NCBI GenBank assembly: GCA_019510125.1
Contig: JAEKKX010000004.1
Span: 186,001-250,000, forward strand
From: Lysobacterales bacterium
GTDB taxonomy: Bacteria > Pseudomonadota > Gammaproteobacteria > Xanthomonadales > Xanthomonadaceae
Direction: 5' to 3'
Length of the DNA stretch: 64,000 bases
Shown here: piece by piece, positions 39,643 to 52,131 of the stretch
Numbering within the stretch: position 1 is the first letter of the stretch
How the letters are laid out: each line of letters begins with the position of its first letter
Notes under the pieces: generated by a model
Database searches by the model: none
What the model saw: the letters and a program-made list of their open reading frames with translations, nothing else
Told to the model about the DNA's origin: nothing
Made by a program: the position numbers and the translations under genes

Positions 39643-40221
39643 ATGTACGGGGTGATTTTCGATTTTCTGCGCAGCTACGTCATCGAACGCCATGGCGGCC
39701 GCGCGACGTGGGACGCGCTGCTCAAGGAAGCCGGCATCGGCTACAAGGTCTACTTCCCGGTCGCCCAGTACCCGGACGAGGAGATGGTCAAGCTCGCGAC
39801 CACCGCGGCGCGCATGCTCAATGCGCCGTTGACCACGGTGCTCGAGGATTTCGGCGATTTCGTCGGGCCGTCGCTGGTGACGTACTACGAGATGTTCGTC
39901 AAGCCGGAGTGGCGCACGTTCGAGGTGCTCGAGAACGCCAGCTACAAGATCCACGACGCCATCCACAAGCACAATCCCAGGCGCAACCCGCCCGAACTGC
40001 GGACCTACCGCCAGGACGAGGACCGGATGCTGCTGACCTACTACTCCGAGCGCCGCCTGTGCTTCGTGGCCAAGGGCATCGTCCGCGGCCTGGCCAAGAA
40101 GTACGGCGAGGACATCGAGGTCCGCGAGACCCAGTGCATGCACCACGGGGCCGGACAGTGCCACATGGAGATCACCCGCCGGCCGGCCCTCGGCAGCGGG
40201 GGGGGCTATGGAGTAAGGTAG
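39643..40221 (+). CDS. Heme NO-binding (H-NOX/HNOB) domain protein
   Basis: MYGVIFDFLRSYVIERHGGRATWDALLKEAGI; IHDAIHKHNPRRNPPELR (proximal His region); YYSER (YxSxR heme-propionate motif); C-terminal CMHHGAGQCHMEI. Confidence 0.82.
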   Translation: MYGVIFDFLRSYVIERHGGRATWDALLKEAGIGYKVYFPVAQYPDEEMVKLATTAARMLNAPLTTVLEDFGDFVGPSLVTYYEMFVKPEWRTFEVLENASYKIHDAIHKHNPRRNPPELRTYRQDEDRMLLTYYSERRLCFVAKGIVRGLAKKYGEDIEVRETQCMHHGAGQCHMEITRRPALGSGGGYGVR

Positions 40222-42936
<2,715 letters not shown>

Positions 42937-42987
42937 ACGGGCGACGTCCCGCTTGCCCGCCGCCGCCCCCTCCTCCAGACTGCGCCC

Positions 42988-43503
42988 ATGAAGATTACCC
43001 GTCTGATCCTCGGCCTCGTCCTGCTGCTCCCGCTCGCCGGCTGCGGCTTCCACCTGCGCAACGCGCTGGTGCTGCCGGCCGACCTCGGCCCGCTCGCGGT
43101 GACCGCGCGCGACCCGTACAGCCCGCTGGCGGACGCCCTGGCGCGGGCCATGGAGCGCGCAGGCGCGACCCCGGCCGCGGCCGACGCCGAGGGCGCGACC
43201 CGGCTGGAAGTGCTGTCGGAGAAGTGGAACGACCTGCCGATCGCGATCGACACCTCCGGCCGCGCCCAGGAATTCAGCCTCCGCTACGCCGTGGTGTTCC
43301 GCCTGCGGCGCGCTGACGGCAGCGAGATCCTGCCGCAGCAGGCGGTGGAACTGTCCCGCGACTACATCGCGCCGCCGGCCGACTCGATCGGCCGCAACAG
43401 CGAGCGCGAACTGCTGGTCGACGAAATGCGCAAGGACATGACGGCCGCGATCCTGCGCCGCATCGACGCCGCGCTGCGCGGCGCCCCGGCCGGGGCGCCC
43501 TGA
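42988..43503 (+). CDS. lptE: LPS-assembly lipoprotein LptE
   Basis: LLLPLAGCGFHLRN; gene order leuS-lptE-holA. Confidence 0.93.
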   Translation: MKITRLILGLVLLLPLAGCGFHLRNALVLPADLGPLAVTARDPYSPLADALARAMERAGATPAAADAEGATRLEVLSEKWNDLPIAIDTSGRAQEFSLRYAVVFRLRRADGSEILPQQAVELSRDYIAPPADSIGRNSERELLVDEMRKDMTAAILRRIDAALRGAPAGAP

Positions 43504-43526
43504 GCGCGGCGCGCCCGCCGCCTCCG

Positions 43527-44585
43527 ATGGAACTCACTCCCGAACGCCTGATCGCCCAGCTCGACAACGAGCCGCTGCGTCCGGTCTATCTGATCGCCGG
43601 CCCGGAGCCGCTGCGCGTGCTGGAAGCCGCCGACGCAGTCCGCGCCCGCGCCCGCGACGAGGGCGTCGCCGAGCGCGAGGTGCTCGACGCCGACGGCCGC
43701 GATTTCGACTGGGGCCGGCTGACCGGCAGCCTCGGCGCGATGAGCCTGTTCGCGAGCCGGCGCCTGATCGACCTGCGCCTGCCCTCGGCGAAGCCGGGCA
43801 AGGACGGCGCCGAGGCGATCCTCGACTTCTGCGCGCATCCGCCGGACGACGTGGTGCTGCTGATCACCGGCGAGGACTGGAGCCGCCAGCACGGCGGCAA
43901 GTGGAGCGAGGCCGTCGCGAAGACCGGCCACCACGCCATCGCCTGGACCCTGAAGCCGCACGAGCTGCCCGACTGGGTCGAGCGCCGGCTGCGCTCGCGC
44001 GGCCTGCGCGCCGACCGCGACGCGGTCGAGCGGCTGGTCGAGCGGGTCGAAGGCAACCTGCTCGCCGCGGCGCAGGAGATCGACAAGCTGGCGCTGCTCG
44101 GCGACGGCACCGCGATCGACCTGGCGCGGATGGAGGCCTACGTCGCCGACGCCGCGCGCTTCGACGTGTTCCGCCTGGTCGACGCCGCGCTCAACGGCCA
44201 GCCGGCGCTGGTGGTGCGGATGCTGCATGGCCTGCGCGCCGAGGGCGAGGCGGTGCCGGCGCTGATGGGCATGCTGGTGATGGAACTGCAGCGCGCCGCG
44301 GCGCTGGCGCGGGCGCAGGCCCGCGGCGGCAATCTCGCCGCCGAGTTCAAGGCGCAGCGGGTCTGGGACGCCAAGCAGGCGGTCTACCGCCGGGCGCTGC
44401 AGCGGCACGACGCCGCGCGCTGGGAGCGGTTCGTGATCGAGGCCGGCCGGGTCGACCGCATCGCCAAGGGCCGCGCCCGCCCGGGCGAGGAGCCCGCCGA
44501 CGCCTGGCTGGCGCTGGAACGCCTGCTGGTGGCGGTCGCCGAGTCCCGCGGCGCGCGCCTGCTGGCCGGCCGCGCGACGGGTTGA
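43527..44585 (+). CDS. holA: DNA polymerase III subunit delta
   Basis: MELTPERLIAQLDNEPLRPVYLIAGPEPLRVLEAADAVRARA; operon context. Confidence 0.95.
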   Translation: MELTPERLIAQLDNEPLRPVYLIAGPEPLRVLEAADAVRARARDEGVAEREVLDADGRDFDWGRLTGSLGAMSLFASRRLIDLRLPSAKPGKDGAEAILDFCAHPPDDVVLLITGEDWSRQHGGKWSEAVAKTGHHAIAWTLKPHELPDWVERRLRSRGLRADRDAVERLVERVEGNLLAAAQEIDKLALLGDGTAIDLARMEAYVADAARFDVFRLVDAALNGQPALVVRMLHGLRAEGEAVPALMGMLVMELQRAAALARAQARGGNLAAEFKAQRVWDAKQAVYRRALQRHDAARWERFVIEAGRVDRIAKGRARPGEEPADAWLALERLLVAVAESRGARLLAGRATG

Positions 44586-44588
44586 TCC

Positions 44589-45266
44589 GTGCTGCGCGTC
44601 TTCTACGGCGGCACCTTCGACCCGGTGCACAACGGCCATCTGGCGATCGCCCGCGCCGCGCGCGACGCGCTGGCGACGATGGTCCGGCTGCTGCCCGCCG
44701 CCGACCCGCCGCACCGCGCCGCGCCCGGCGCCACCGCCGAGCAGCGCGCCGCGATGCTCGATCTCGCGCTCGAAGGGCAGGGCGGCCTGCGCGTGGACCG
44801 GCGCGAACTGGCCCGCACCACCCCGAGCTGGACCATCGACACCCTGCGCGAGCTGCGCGCCGAATTCGGCGAGGCCGCGCCGCTGGCCTTCGTCGTCGGC
44901 GCCGACAGCCTGCACGGCCTGCCGGGCTGGCGCGAACCGCAGGCGCTGGTCGCCGGCGCGCACTGGGTCGTCGCCGAGCGCCCGGGCAGCACCCTCGACG
45001 AGCACCTCCCGCCGGAGGCCTCGCGGCTGGTCGCCGGACGCTGGACCCGCGATCCCGAGGACCTGCGCCGCAGCCCGGGCGGGCGGGTGCTGCGCCTGCG
45101 CCACCCGCTGCAGCCGGAATCGGCGACCGACATCCGCCGCCGGATCGCCGACGGCGAGACCTGGCACCACCTCGTGCCGCCCGCGGTGGGCCGCTACATC
45201 GTCGAACACCACCTGTACGGCGCGACCCCGGTGACGGTCCGGCCGCCATCGGCACCGCGGGTATAA
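44589..45266 (+). CDS. nadD: Nicotinate-nucleotide adenylyltransferase (GTG start)
   Basis: FYGGTFDPVHNGHLAIARAA; GADSLHGLPGW. Confidence 0.96.
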   Translation: MLRVFYGGTFDPVHNGHLAIARAARDALATMVRLLPAADPPHRAAPGATAEQRAAMLDLALEGQGGLRVDRRELARTTPSWTIDTLRELRAEFGEAAPLAFVVGADSLHGLPGWREPQALVAGAHWVVAERPGSTLDEHLPPEASRLVAGRWTRDPEDLRRSPGGRVLRLRHPLQPESATDIRRRIADGETWHHLVPPAVGRYIVEHHLYGATPVTVRPPSAPRV

Positions 45267-45293
45267 TCCGGCCATTCCACCCGAGGACCGCTC

Positions 45294-45701
45294 TTGTCCA
45301 GTTCCAGCAACGCGCACGTGATCAAGACCGTGCTGCCCACGCCGCCCCCGGCCGCCGACGTCCTGCTGCGCCAGGTCCGGGCCGCGGTCGAGGACCTCAA
45401 GGCCAAGGATGTCGTCGAGATCGACGTCCGCGGCAAGACCAGCGTCTGCGACTTCCTGCTGATCGCCTCGGGCACCTCGACCCGTCACGTCAAATCGATC
45501 GCCGACGAGGCGGTGAAGAAGGTCAAGGAGCTCGACGTCATGCCGCTGGGCGTGGAAGGCGAGCGCGAGGCCGAATGGGTGCTGGTCGATCTGGGCGACG
45601 TCGTGCTCCACGTCATGCTGCCGCGGGTGCGCGAGTTCTACGCGCTGGAGCGGCTGTGGACCGTCGGCGACCAGCCGCCGGAGCACGCCGACGCGGACTG
45701 A
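45294..45701 (+). CDS. rsfS: Ribosome silencing factor (TTG start)
   Basis: [61 protein letters not shown]. Confidence 0.95.
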   Translation: MSSSSNAHVIKTVLPTPPPAADVLLRQVRAAVEDLKAKDVVEIDVRGKTSVCDFLLIASGTSTRHVKSIADEAVKKVKELDVMPLGVEGEREAEWVLVDLGDVVLHVMLPRVREFYALERLWTVGDQPPEHADAD

Positions 45702-45756
45702 GGTCCGCCGCCGGTCGTCCATCCCGCCATTCCGCCGCACGTCCCGGAGACGTCCG

Positions 45757-46215
45757 ATGAGCGACCCCTACAACTCCGGCGCCGGCGGCTCGCCGCCGCC
45801 GCTGCCCGCGTCCAGGCCCGCTTCCGCGGCCGTGCCGGCGCAACGCCCGCGGATGGCGCCAGCCACGCTCGGCGACACGATGGTCACCACCGCCTTCGCG
45901 CTGCCCGGCTACCGGGTCGTCGAGAATCTCGGCATCGTCCGCGGCATCGTCGTGCGCTCGCGCTCGGTGGTCGGCAATTTCATCGGTGGCCTGCAGACGC
46001 TGTTCGGCGGCAACATCACCATCTACACCGAGCTGTGCGAGCAGGCCCGCGCGGACACCTACCGCGACATGGTCGCCCACGCCCGCCAACTGCGCGCGAA
46101 CGCGATCATCGGCATGCGCTACGACGCCACCGAGGTCATGGCCGGGCTCACCGAAGTGCTGTGCTACGGGACCGCCGTGGTCGTGGAGGCCGTCGTCGAG
46201 CCGGCCGAAGGCTGA
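45757..46215 (+). CDS. YbjQ/UPF0145 family heavy-metal-binding domain protein
   Basis: [55 protein letters not shown]. Confidence 0.9.
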   Translation: MSDPYNSGAGGSPPPLPASRPASAAVPAQRPRMAPATLGDTMVTTAFALPGYRVVENLGIVRGIVVRSRSVVGNFIGGLQTLFGGNITIYTELCEQARADTYRDMVAHARQLRANAIIGMRYDATEVMAGLTEVLCYGTAVVVEAVVEPAEG

Positions 46216-46225
46216 TCGGGCGGCG

Positions 46226-46696
46226 ATGAAGGCCCGCCTCGTCGCCGTCGGCGAACGCGCCCCGTCCTGGGTCGCGGAAGGCTTCGCCGAGTACCGCAAG
46301 CGACTGTCGCACTGGCTGCCGCTGGACCTGGTCGAGATCGAGCCGGGCCTGCGCGGCAAGGGCCGCGATCCGGCGCGCGCGACCGCCGACGAAGGCGCGC
46401 GCGTGCTCGCGGCGCTGCCGAAGTCGGCGCAGATCGTGGCGCTGGACGGCCGCGGCCGGCAGCATTCCTCCGAACAGCTTGCGCAGCGGCTGGAGCACTG
46501 GCGCGCCGGCGGCCGCGACCTGGCGTTCCTGATCGGCGGCCCGGAAGGCCATGCGCCCGAGGTGCTGGCGCGCGCCGACGAGCAGTGGTCGCTGGGGCCG
46601 CTGACGCTGCCGCACATGCTCGTCCGGCTGGTGCTGGCCGAACAGCTCTATCGCGCCGCCGCGCTGCTGGCGAACCATCCGTACCACCGGGCCTGA
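46226..46696 (+). CDS. rlmH: 23S rRNA (pseudouridine1915-N3)-methyltransferase
   Basis: 156 aa; LIGGPEGHAPEVL, WSLGPLTLPHMLVRLVLAEQLYRA. Confidence 0.97.
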   Translation: MKARLVAVGERAPSWVAEGFAEYRKRLSHWLPLDLVEIEPGLRGKGRDPARATADEGARVLAALPKSAQIVALDGRGRQHSSEQLAQRLEHWRAGGRDLAFLIGGPEGHAPEVLARADEQWSLGPLTLPHMLVRLVLAEQLYRAAALLANHPYHRA

Positions 46697-46987
46697 GCGG
46701 TTTCACCGCCCTGCGCCGCGCGCCGCGGCGTGCGCGAACGGCCCCGCGGCGTGCGCATGCGCACAGCGCGCGCGTGTGCGCAGCCGCGAAAGCGCGCGTC
46801 CGGCCGTTCATTGATGAATTGCGTCACGGTTTCCGTGGCCGCGGCCGTCTACCGTGCCGGGCGTGCCGCTGCGGCGGCGCCTCCGCGCGCCGCCCGCCGA
46901 CGGCCGCGGTTCCTTCCCCCGTTCGGCGCGAGCGCCGGCGGCACGCCCTCCGCGGCATGTGCCCCCGCGCTGTCCGCAGGTGAGCCC

Positions 46988-48979
46988 ATGCGTTCCTTCC
47001 CGATTCCGTGCTTGGCCGTGTCCCTCCTGCTGCTGCTCGCCGGCTGCGATGTCGATCGCCTCCAGATCCGTATCGGCGAAAACGCGGCGGCCCGCCGCCC
47101 GGCGGCCGCGGTCGCGGTCGCGCCGCGCACCGTGCTCGCGATGCGCCCGCAGACCCCGCCGGCCGGGGCCGCCGCGCAACCGCTCGCGGCCGCCGCCGCG
47201 GGTCCCACCGCGATCCGCCCGCTGCTGCCGGCCGCGGAACGCTACGGCAACCTCGACGTCCGCCTGCATCCGGTCGAGGGCGTGCCTGCGGGCGTCCCGC
47301 AACTGGTGACCTTCGGCGTGCCGTTCCCGCGTGGTTCGATCGACGCCGCCGGGCTGTCGACGGTGCGTGTGCTCGACGCGAAGGGGGGCGAGATCCCCGC
47401 GCACGTCGAACAGCTCACGCCGTGGCGGCACGTCAGCGACGCCGCGATCGACGGCAAGTCGGTCCGCGTCGCCCGCATCCAGTTGCGCTACAGCTTCGCC
47501 GCGCCGTATCCGGCGTCGGAAGCGATCCGGGTCGAATGGGGTTACCGCGCCCGCGCCGCGGACGTGGCGACGCTGGAGAATCCGCGCAACGGCTGGCAGC
47601 CGGTGACCAGCGGCAGCTTCGTCGCCGGCGACGGCGTGTCCGAGCCGAAGGTGTACGCGGTGCTGCCGGCGGCGACGCTCGCCCGCGGCGTGCTGCGGAT
47701 CGGGCCGATGCAGCCGTTTGCGCCGGAGATCGCCGCGACCCGCGACGACCCCGCGACCATGGACGCCACCGAGCACTATCCGCAGTACACCGAGCAGATG
47801 TACGCGGCCAAGAATTTCTTCTACGCGCACATCGGCGAGGACGACCCGCGGGTCACCGCCGCCAACCAGATCCCGTACAAGGGCGCCGAGGGCGAGCCCT
47901 GGCTGTACGACCGCGTGTCCGCGTTCTACGGGCTGTACTTCCGCAGCGGCTTCTTCAAGGCGCTGCGCGAGTCGGTGCGCGCGGCCGAGTTCTACCGCGT
48001 CAACCTCTACCCGCAGGGGACCACGCCCGACAGCGCGGTCGGCGCGTTCAAGCTGAAGAATCCGAATCCCGCCGCCTACATCGGCGCCAACGGTGCGATG
48101 TACAGCTACGGCGAAGGCCTGGCCTACACCTACTGGCTCACCGGCGACGACCTGGCGAAGGACGGTGCGAAGCTCGCGGCGAAGGCGCAGCAGGACGCCA
48201 ACGACGAACCCGACCGTTGGTCGCCCACCAGCAGCTACACCGAGCGCCACATGGCGTTCAAGCTGATGGCGATGATCGTCGGCTACGAGCTCTACGGCGA
48301 CGTGCCGTACAAGACCGGCGCGTCGAAGACCTACCGCGAGCGCGTGCAGACCCTGCTCGACAACCTGGTCTGGCACCAGAACGGCGCCGGCGGCGCGCTG
48401 CCGGCGAACCGCATCGACGGCGGACTGTGGAAATACGGCAGCCAGGAGGGCAACGGTCCGCAGGACCAGCTCGTGGTGAGCTTCTGGCAGACCCCGTTCA
48501 TGGTCGATGCGATGGTCCGCGCCTACGTGCTGACCGATCGCGCCGACGTCGCGAACTTCATCCGCCGCACCGGCACCGCGCTCAAGTACGGCGGCAAGTC
48601 GTATCCGCCGGCGCAGCGCCAGTACTACACCGACCAGCCGGAGAACCTCGGTCTGGTCGATTACGTGACCCTGGTCGACGGTTCGACCTACGCCGCCGAC
48701 GGCGTCGGTCCGGAGCACGCGCTCGAGGTCGCCGGCGCGCTCGGCTGGGCGTACTACTTCAGCCGGCTGACCAACCAGCGCGACGACACGCTGAAACAGG
48801 CCGCGAACGACCTCTACCGCACCTACGACTACGAAGTGAACGACTGGACCCGGCCCACCGCGCCGGAGCTCGGCCTCACCGCGTACCGCACCAATCCGCC
48901 GCGCCGCTACAACTGGACCTACAAGACCAGCGGCAGCCTGTCGTGGTGCCTGTCGGACGTGCGTCGGGTCAGCAACTGA
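46988..48979 (+). CDS. Large secreted lipoprotein with PcRGLX/YetA-like N-terminal and alpha/alpha-toroid-like region (possible polysaccharide-active enzyme)
   Basis: Lipobox LLLAGC; VRLHPVEGVPAGVPQLVTFGVPFPRGSI...VRVLDAKGGEIPAHVEQLTPWRH; helical repeats with conserved Trp/Tyr. Confidence 0.6.
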   Translation: MRSFPIPCLAVSLLLLLAGCDVDRLQIRIGENAAARRPAAAVAVAPRTVLAMRPQTPPAGAAAQPLAAAAAGPTAIRPLLPAAERYGNLDVRLHPVEGVPAGVPQLVTFGVPFPRGSIDAAGLSTVRVLDAKGGEIPAHVEQLTPWRHVSDAAIDGKSVRVARIQLRYSFAAPYPASEAIRVEWGYRARAADVATLENPRNGWQPVTSGSFVAGDGVSEPKVYAVLPAATLARGVLRIGPMQPFAPEIAATRDDPATMDATEHYPQYTEQMYAAKNFFYAHIGEDDPRVTAANQIPYKGAEGEPWLYDRVSAFYGLYFRSGFFKALRESVRAAEFYRVNLYPQGTTPDSAVGAFKLKNPNPAAYIGANGAMYSYGEGLAYTYWLTGDDLAKDGAKLAAKAQQDANDEPDRWSPTSSYTERHMAFKLMAMIVGYELYGDVPYKTGASKTYRERVQTLLDNLVWHQNGAGGALPANRIDGGLWKYGSQEGNGPQDQLVVSFWQTPFMVDAMVRAYVLTDRADVANFIRRTGTALKYGGKSYPPAQRQYYTDQPENLGLVDYVTLVDGSTYAADGVGPEHALEVAGALGWAYYFSRLTNQRDDTLKQAANDLYRTYDYEVNDWTRPTAPELGLTAYRTNPPRRYNWTYKTSGSLSWCLSDVRRVSN

Positions 48980-49094
48980 GTCGATGCGCGGCAGGCGTCG
49001 CGCGCGACCTGTCTGTCGCGCGCCACGTGCATCGCCGCACGACGCATGGCGCGGGCCGCGTGGGTGCGGCCCGCGCTGCGCCCGGGCGCGGGCC

Positions 49095-50165
49095 TCAGCC
49101 CGCGTAGCGCGGATAGTCGGTGTAGCCCTTCGGGCCCGGCGTGTAGAACGTCGCGCTGTCCGGCGCCGCCAGCGGCGCGCCGTCGCGGATGCGCTCCGGC
49201 AGGTCGGGGTTGGCGATGAACGCCGCGCCGAACGCGACCGCGTCCACCTTGCCGGCGGCGATCGCCGCGTCGGCTTCCCCGGGGGTGTAGCCCATGTTGC
49301 CGATCAGCACGCCGTCGTAGACCTCGCGCGCCGGGGTCAGCACGTCGCCCTGCTGCTGGCCGAGGAAATCGCCGCGCATGACGTGCCAGTAGGCGAGGTC
49401 GTAGTCGTTGAGGCGCTTGCCGAGCCAGCGGACCAGGCCGACCGGATCGCTGTCGCGCATGTCGTTGTAGCCGTTGAGCGGCGACACCCGCAGGCCGACG
49501 CGACGGCTGCCCCAGACGCCGCAGACCGCCTCCAGCACTTCCAGCAGCAGGCGCGCGCGATGTTCCAGCGGCCCGCCGTAGGGACCGCTGCGGCGGTTGC
49601 TGCCGTCGCGCAGGAATTCGTCGAGCAGGTAGCCGTTCGCGCCGTGGACCTCGACGCCGTCGAACCCCGCGGCCAGGGCGTTGCGCGCGGCCGCGGCGAA
49701 GCCGGCGACGATGCCGGGCAGTTCGGCGTCCTCGAGCGCGCGCGGCACGACGTAGTCGACCTTGCCCTTCGGCGTGTGGACCTGGTCGTTCTCGATCCGC
49801 AGCGCGCTGGGCGCGACCGGCTGCGCGTCGTCGTTGAGGTCGGGATGGCAGGCGCGGCCGCCGTGCCAGAGCTGCAGCACGATCCGTCCGCCGGCGGCAT
49901 GCACGGCGTCGGTCACGCCCTTCCAGCCGGCGATCTGCGGCGCGCCGTAGATGCCCGGCTCGTGCCAGAACGCGGAGTTGCCGGCCATCGCCATCGTCGC
50001 CTCGGCGATGATCAGGCCCGCGCTCGCGCGCTGCGCGTAGTACTCGGCGATCAGCGGCCCGGCCACGTGGTCGTCTTCGGCGCGGCAGCGGGTCAGCGGC
50101 GCCATCAGGATGCGGTTGGGCAGCGACAGGTCGCCGGCCTGCAACGGGTCGAACAGGGACGTCAT
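49095..50165 (-). CDS. Alkene reductase / old yellow enzyme family (NemA-like)
   Basis: LSLPNRILMAPLTRCRA, LWHGGRACHPDL, DGVEVHGANGYLLDEFLRDGSNRRSGPYGG, AFGAAFIANPDLPER. Confidence 0.93.
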   Translation of the reverse strand: MTSLFDPLQAGDLSLPNRILMAPLTRCRAEDDHVAGPLIAEYYAQRASAGLIIAEATMAMAGNSAFWHEPGIYGAPQIAGWKGVTDAVHAAGGRIVLQLWHGGRACHPDLNDDAQPVAPSALRIENDQVHTPKGKVDYVVPRALEDAELPGIVAGFAAAARNALAAGFDGVEVHGANGYLLDEFLRDGSNRRSGPYGGPLEHRARLLLEVLEAVCGVWGSRRVGLRVSPLNGYNDMRDSDPVGLVRWLGKRLNDYDLAYWHVMRGDFLGQQQGDVLTPAREVYDGVLIGNMGYTPGEADAAIAAGKVDAVAFGAAFIANPDLPERIRDGAPLAAPDSATFYTPGPKGYTDYPRYAG

Positions 50166-50388
50166 CGGGAGGTCCTGGGTGAGGGGCGATCAGTGTCGCA
50201 GCCCGACCCCGGCGCGATTGCAGACGATTGCGGAACGCAGCGGCGCATCGGCCGCGAAGAAGCCGCCGGTCGCGCGTCGGCGACCGGCGGCGGTCCGGGC
50301 CCGTTCGCGAGGGAACGACGGGACCCGGGCAACGCGCAACGCGCAACGGGCGGCGGCCTCGGCCGCGCGCTTCCCGGCCGCGCTCCCG

Positions 50389-51084
50389 TCAGCCGCGCTC
50401 CAGCGAGAAGTTCACCGGCACCAGACCGTAGACCTGGATGGCGCGGCCCTCGCGGATCGCGGGCCGGAACTTCCACTTGCGCAGCACCTGGCGCTTCGCC
50501 GCGTCGTCCAGCCGGCGATTGCCGCTGCTGCGCTGGATCTCCACCTCCAGCGGCGTGCCGTCCACGTCGACCAGCACCTTCAGCACCACCGTGCCCTCGA
50601 CCCCGGCCATCAGCGCTTCGCGCGGGTAGCTCGGCGGCGGTGCGAGCGCGTACTGCAGGCTTTCGGTGGTCAGCGGACCGGTCGGCGGCGGCGGATCGAT
50701 CTTCGCGACCTCGGTGCCGGTGTTCGCCGGCGGCGGGATCGACATCTCCGAGGTGGCGTCGGACAGCACCGGTGGCGGGGGCTCCACGATCGGCTGCTGG
50801 CGCACCACCGGCGGTGCGGTCTGGGTGTGCGGCTTCGGCGGCGTGACCTGCTGGATCGGCGGCGGCGGCGGGGGCGGCTTCGGCGGGTCGAGCGAAACGA
50901 TCGTGGTGTTTTCCGGCGGTGCGATCGCGACCGGCGCAGACACCGGCACCAGCAGCAGCATCAGCGCGGCGATGTTCAGCGCGATCGCACCGGCGAGGCC
51001 GGCGATGCGGGCGGGCTGGACCGCGGCGAGCGCCTGGCCGAAGCCGGCGGGGCGGGCGTGGGCGTGCGAAGCGGCGAGGATCAT
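50389..51084 (-). CDS. Energy transducer TonB
   Basis: N-terminal TM, Pro-rich segment, C-terminal YPREALMAGVEGTVVLKVLVDVDGTPLEVEIQRSSGNRRLDDAAKRQVLRKWKFRPA. Confidence 0.93.
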   Translation of the reverse strand: MILAASHAHARPAGFGQALAAVQPARIAGLAGAIALNIAALMLLLVPVSAPVAIAPPENTTIVSLDPPKPPPPPPPIQQVTPPKPHTQTAPPVVRQQPIVEPPPPVLSDATSEMSIPPPANTGTEVAKIDPPPPTGPLTTESLQYALAPPPSYPREALMAGVEGTVVLKVLVDVDGTPLEVEIQRSSGNRRLDDAAKRQVLRKWKFRPAIREGRAIQVYGLVPVNFSLERG

Positions 51085-51201
51085 GGCGCACCTCCGTCGT
51101 GGGATTCGACGATAGGAACGGCGCAGCGCCGGCCGCGGGGTTGGAGCGACGAAACTTTTTTTGCTGGGCCGGAAGCGCGACGTTTCCAGCGCCCGAAATG
51201 C

Positions 51202-51225
51202 GACACCCGCCGGAGGGCGGGTGTC
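51202..51225. terminator. Hairpin GACACCCGCC-GGAG-GGCGGGTGTC downstream of SIMPL-domain gene
   Basis: Perfect 10-bp stem; no U-tract. Confidence 0.5.
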
Positions 51226-51267
51226 GGGGGAAAACGCCTGGAGGCGGACGCAGGGGGCGGATGCGGC

Positions 51268-52005
51268 TCAGTCGCCCAGTTCGAACACCACGTCCAGGTT
51301 CGCCGACAGCGAGGTCTCGCCGGGCGACACCGGCGGCGAGCCGGCGTCCATCGCCGCCATCTTCATCATCGGCATGGGACCGGGGGCGGCCATGCCGCCG
51401 CCTTCGCCGATGCTGACGATGCGCTTGATCCGCATGCCCAGCGTCGAGGCGTACATCGCGGCGCGGGCCTGGGCCTGCTTCAGCGCGTTGCGGCGGGCTT
51501 CGTCGTAGACCGCGTCCGGCTGGTCGATCTCGAAGCTGGGGCCGTTGATCTGGTTGGCGCCGTTGGCGACCAGCGCGTCGAGCACCTTGCCCAGCTTGTC
51601 GAGGTCGCGGACCTTGACGTTCACGGTGTTGTTGGCCTGGTAGCCGGTGATCGTCGGCGGCTGGTTCTCGGCGTAGCGATACTGCGGGAACAGGCCGATG
51701 CCGGCGGTCTGCACGTCGCGCTCGGCGATGCCGGCGGCGCGGATCGCGGCCATGACCTTCTCCATCTGCGCCGAATTGGCGCGCATCGCGGCGTTGGCGT
51801 CGGCCGCCTGGGTGACCACGCCGGCGGACAGGGTGGCGACGTCCGGCTTGCGGCTGGCGTGGCCCTCGGCGGAGACCGAGAGCAGGGTGCCGCGCTCGGC
51901 GGACGGGGAGGACTGGGCGGAAGCGGTCATGGCGAGACCCGGAAGCAGGAGGAAGGCGAGGACGGCGGCGAAGCGGGGCAGCGGGGAAGCGGGGCGGGGC
52001 GACAT
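51268..52005 (-). CDS. SIMPL (DUF541) domain secreted protein
   Basis: Signal peptide; LLSVSAEGHASRKPDVATLSAGVVTQ...ARRNALKQAQARAAMYASTLG. Confidence 0.9.
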   Translation of the reverse strand: MSPRPASPLPRFAAVLAFLLLPGLAMTASAQSSPSAERGTLLSVSAEGHASRKPDVATLSAGVVTQAADANAAMRANSAQMEKVMAAIRAAGIAERDVQTAGIGLFPQYRYAENQPPTITGYQANNTVNVKVRDLDKLGKVLDALVANGANQINGPSFEIDQPDAVYDEARRNALKQAQARAAMYASTLGMRIKRIVSIGEGGGMAAPGPMPMMKMAAMDAGSPPVSPGETSLSANLDVVFELGD

Positions 52006-52131
52006 GCGGGGCTCCTTGTCGAGGCGATGCGTCGGAATGGTCCGGGGGACCGGGTGAACGCTCTGTGAGCCCGGTCGGGGTTCGCCGAGGGGGCGGTCGG
52101 GCGGATGCGATCGGCAAGGTATCCTAGCCGG

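Noticed and set aside
45266-45294. Possible tRNA or small RNA in housekeeping intergenic gaps
   Set aside because: Gaps checked by eye show no cloverleaf or CCA-end pattern; too short in most cases.
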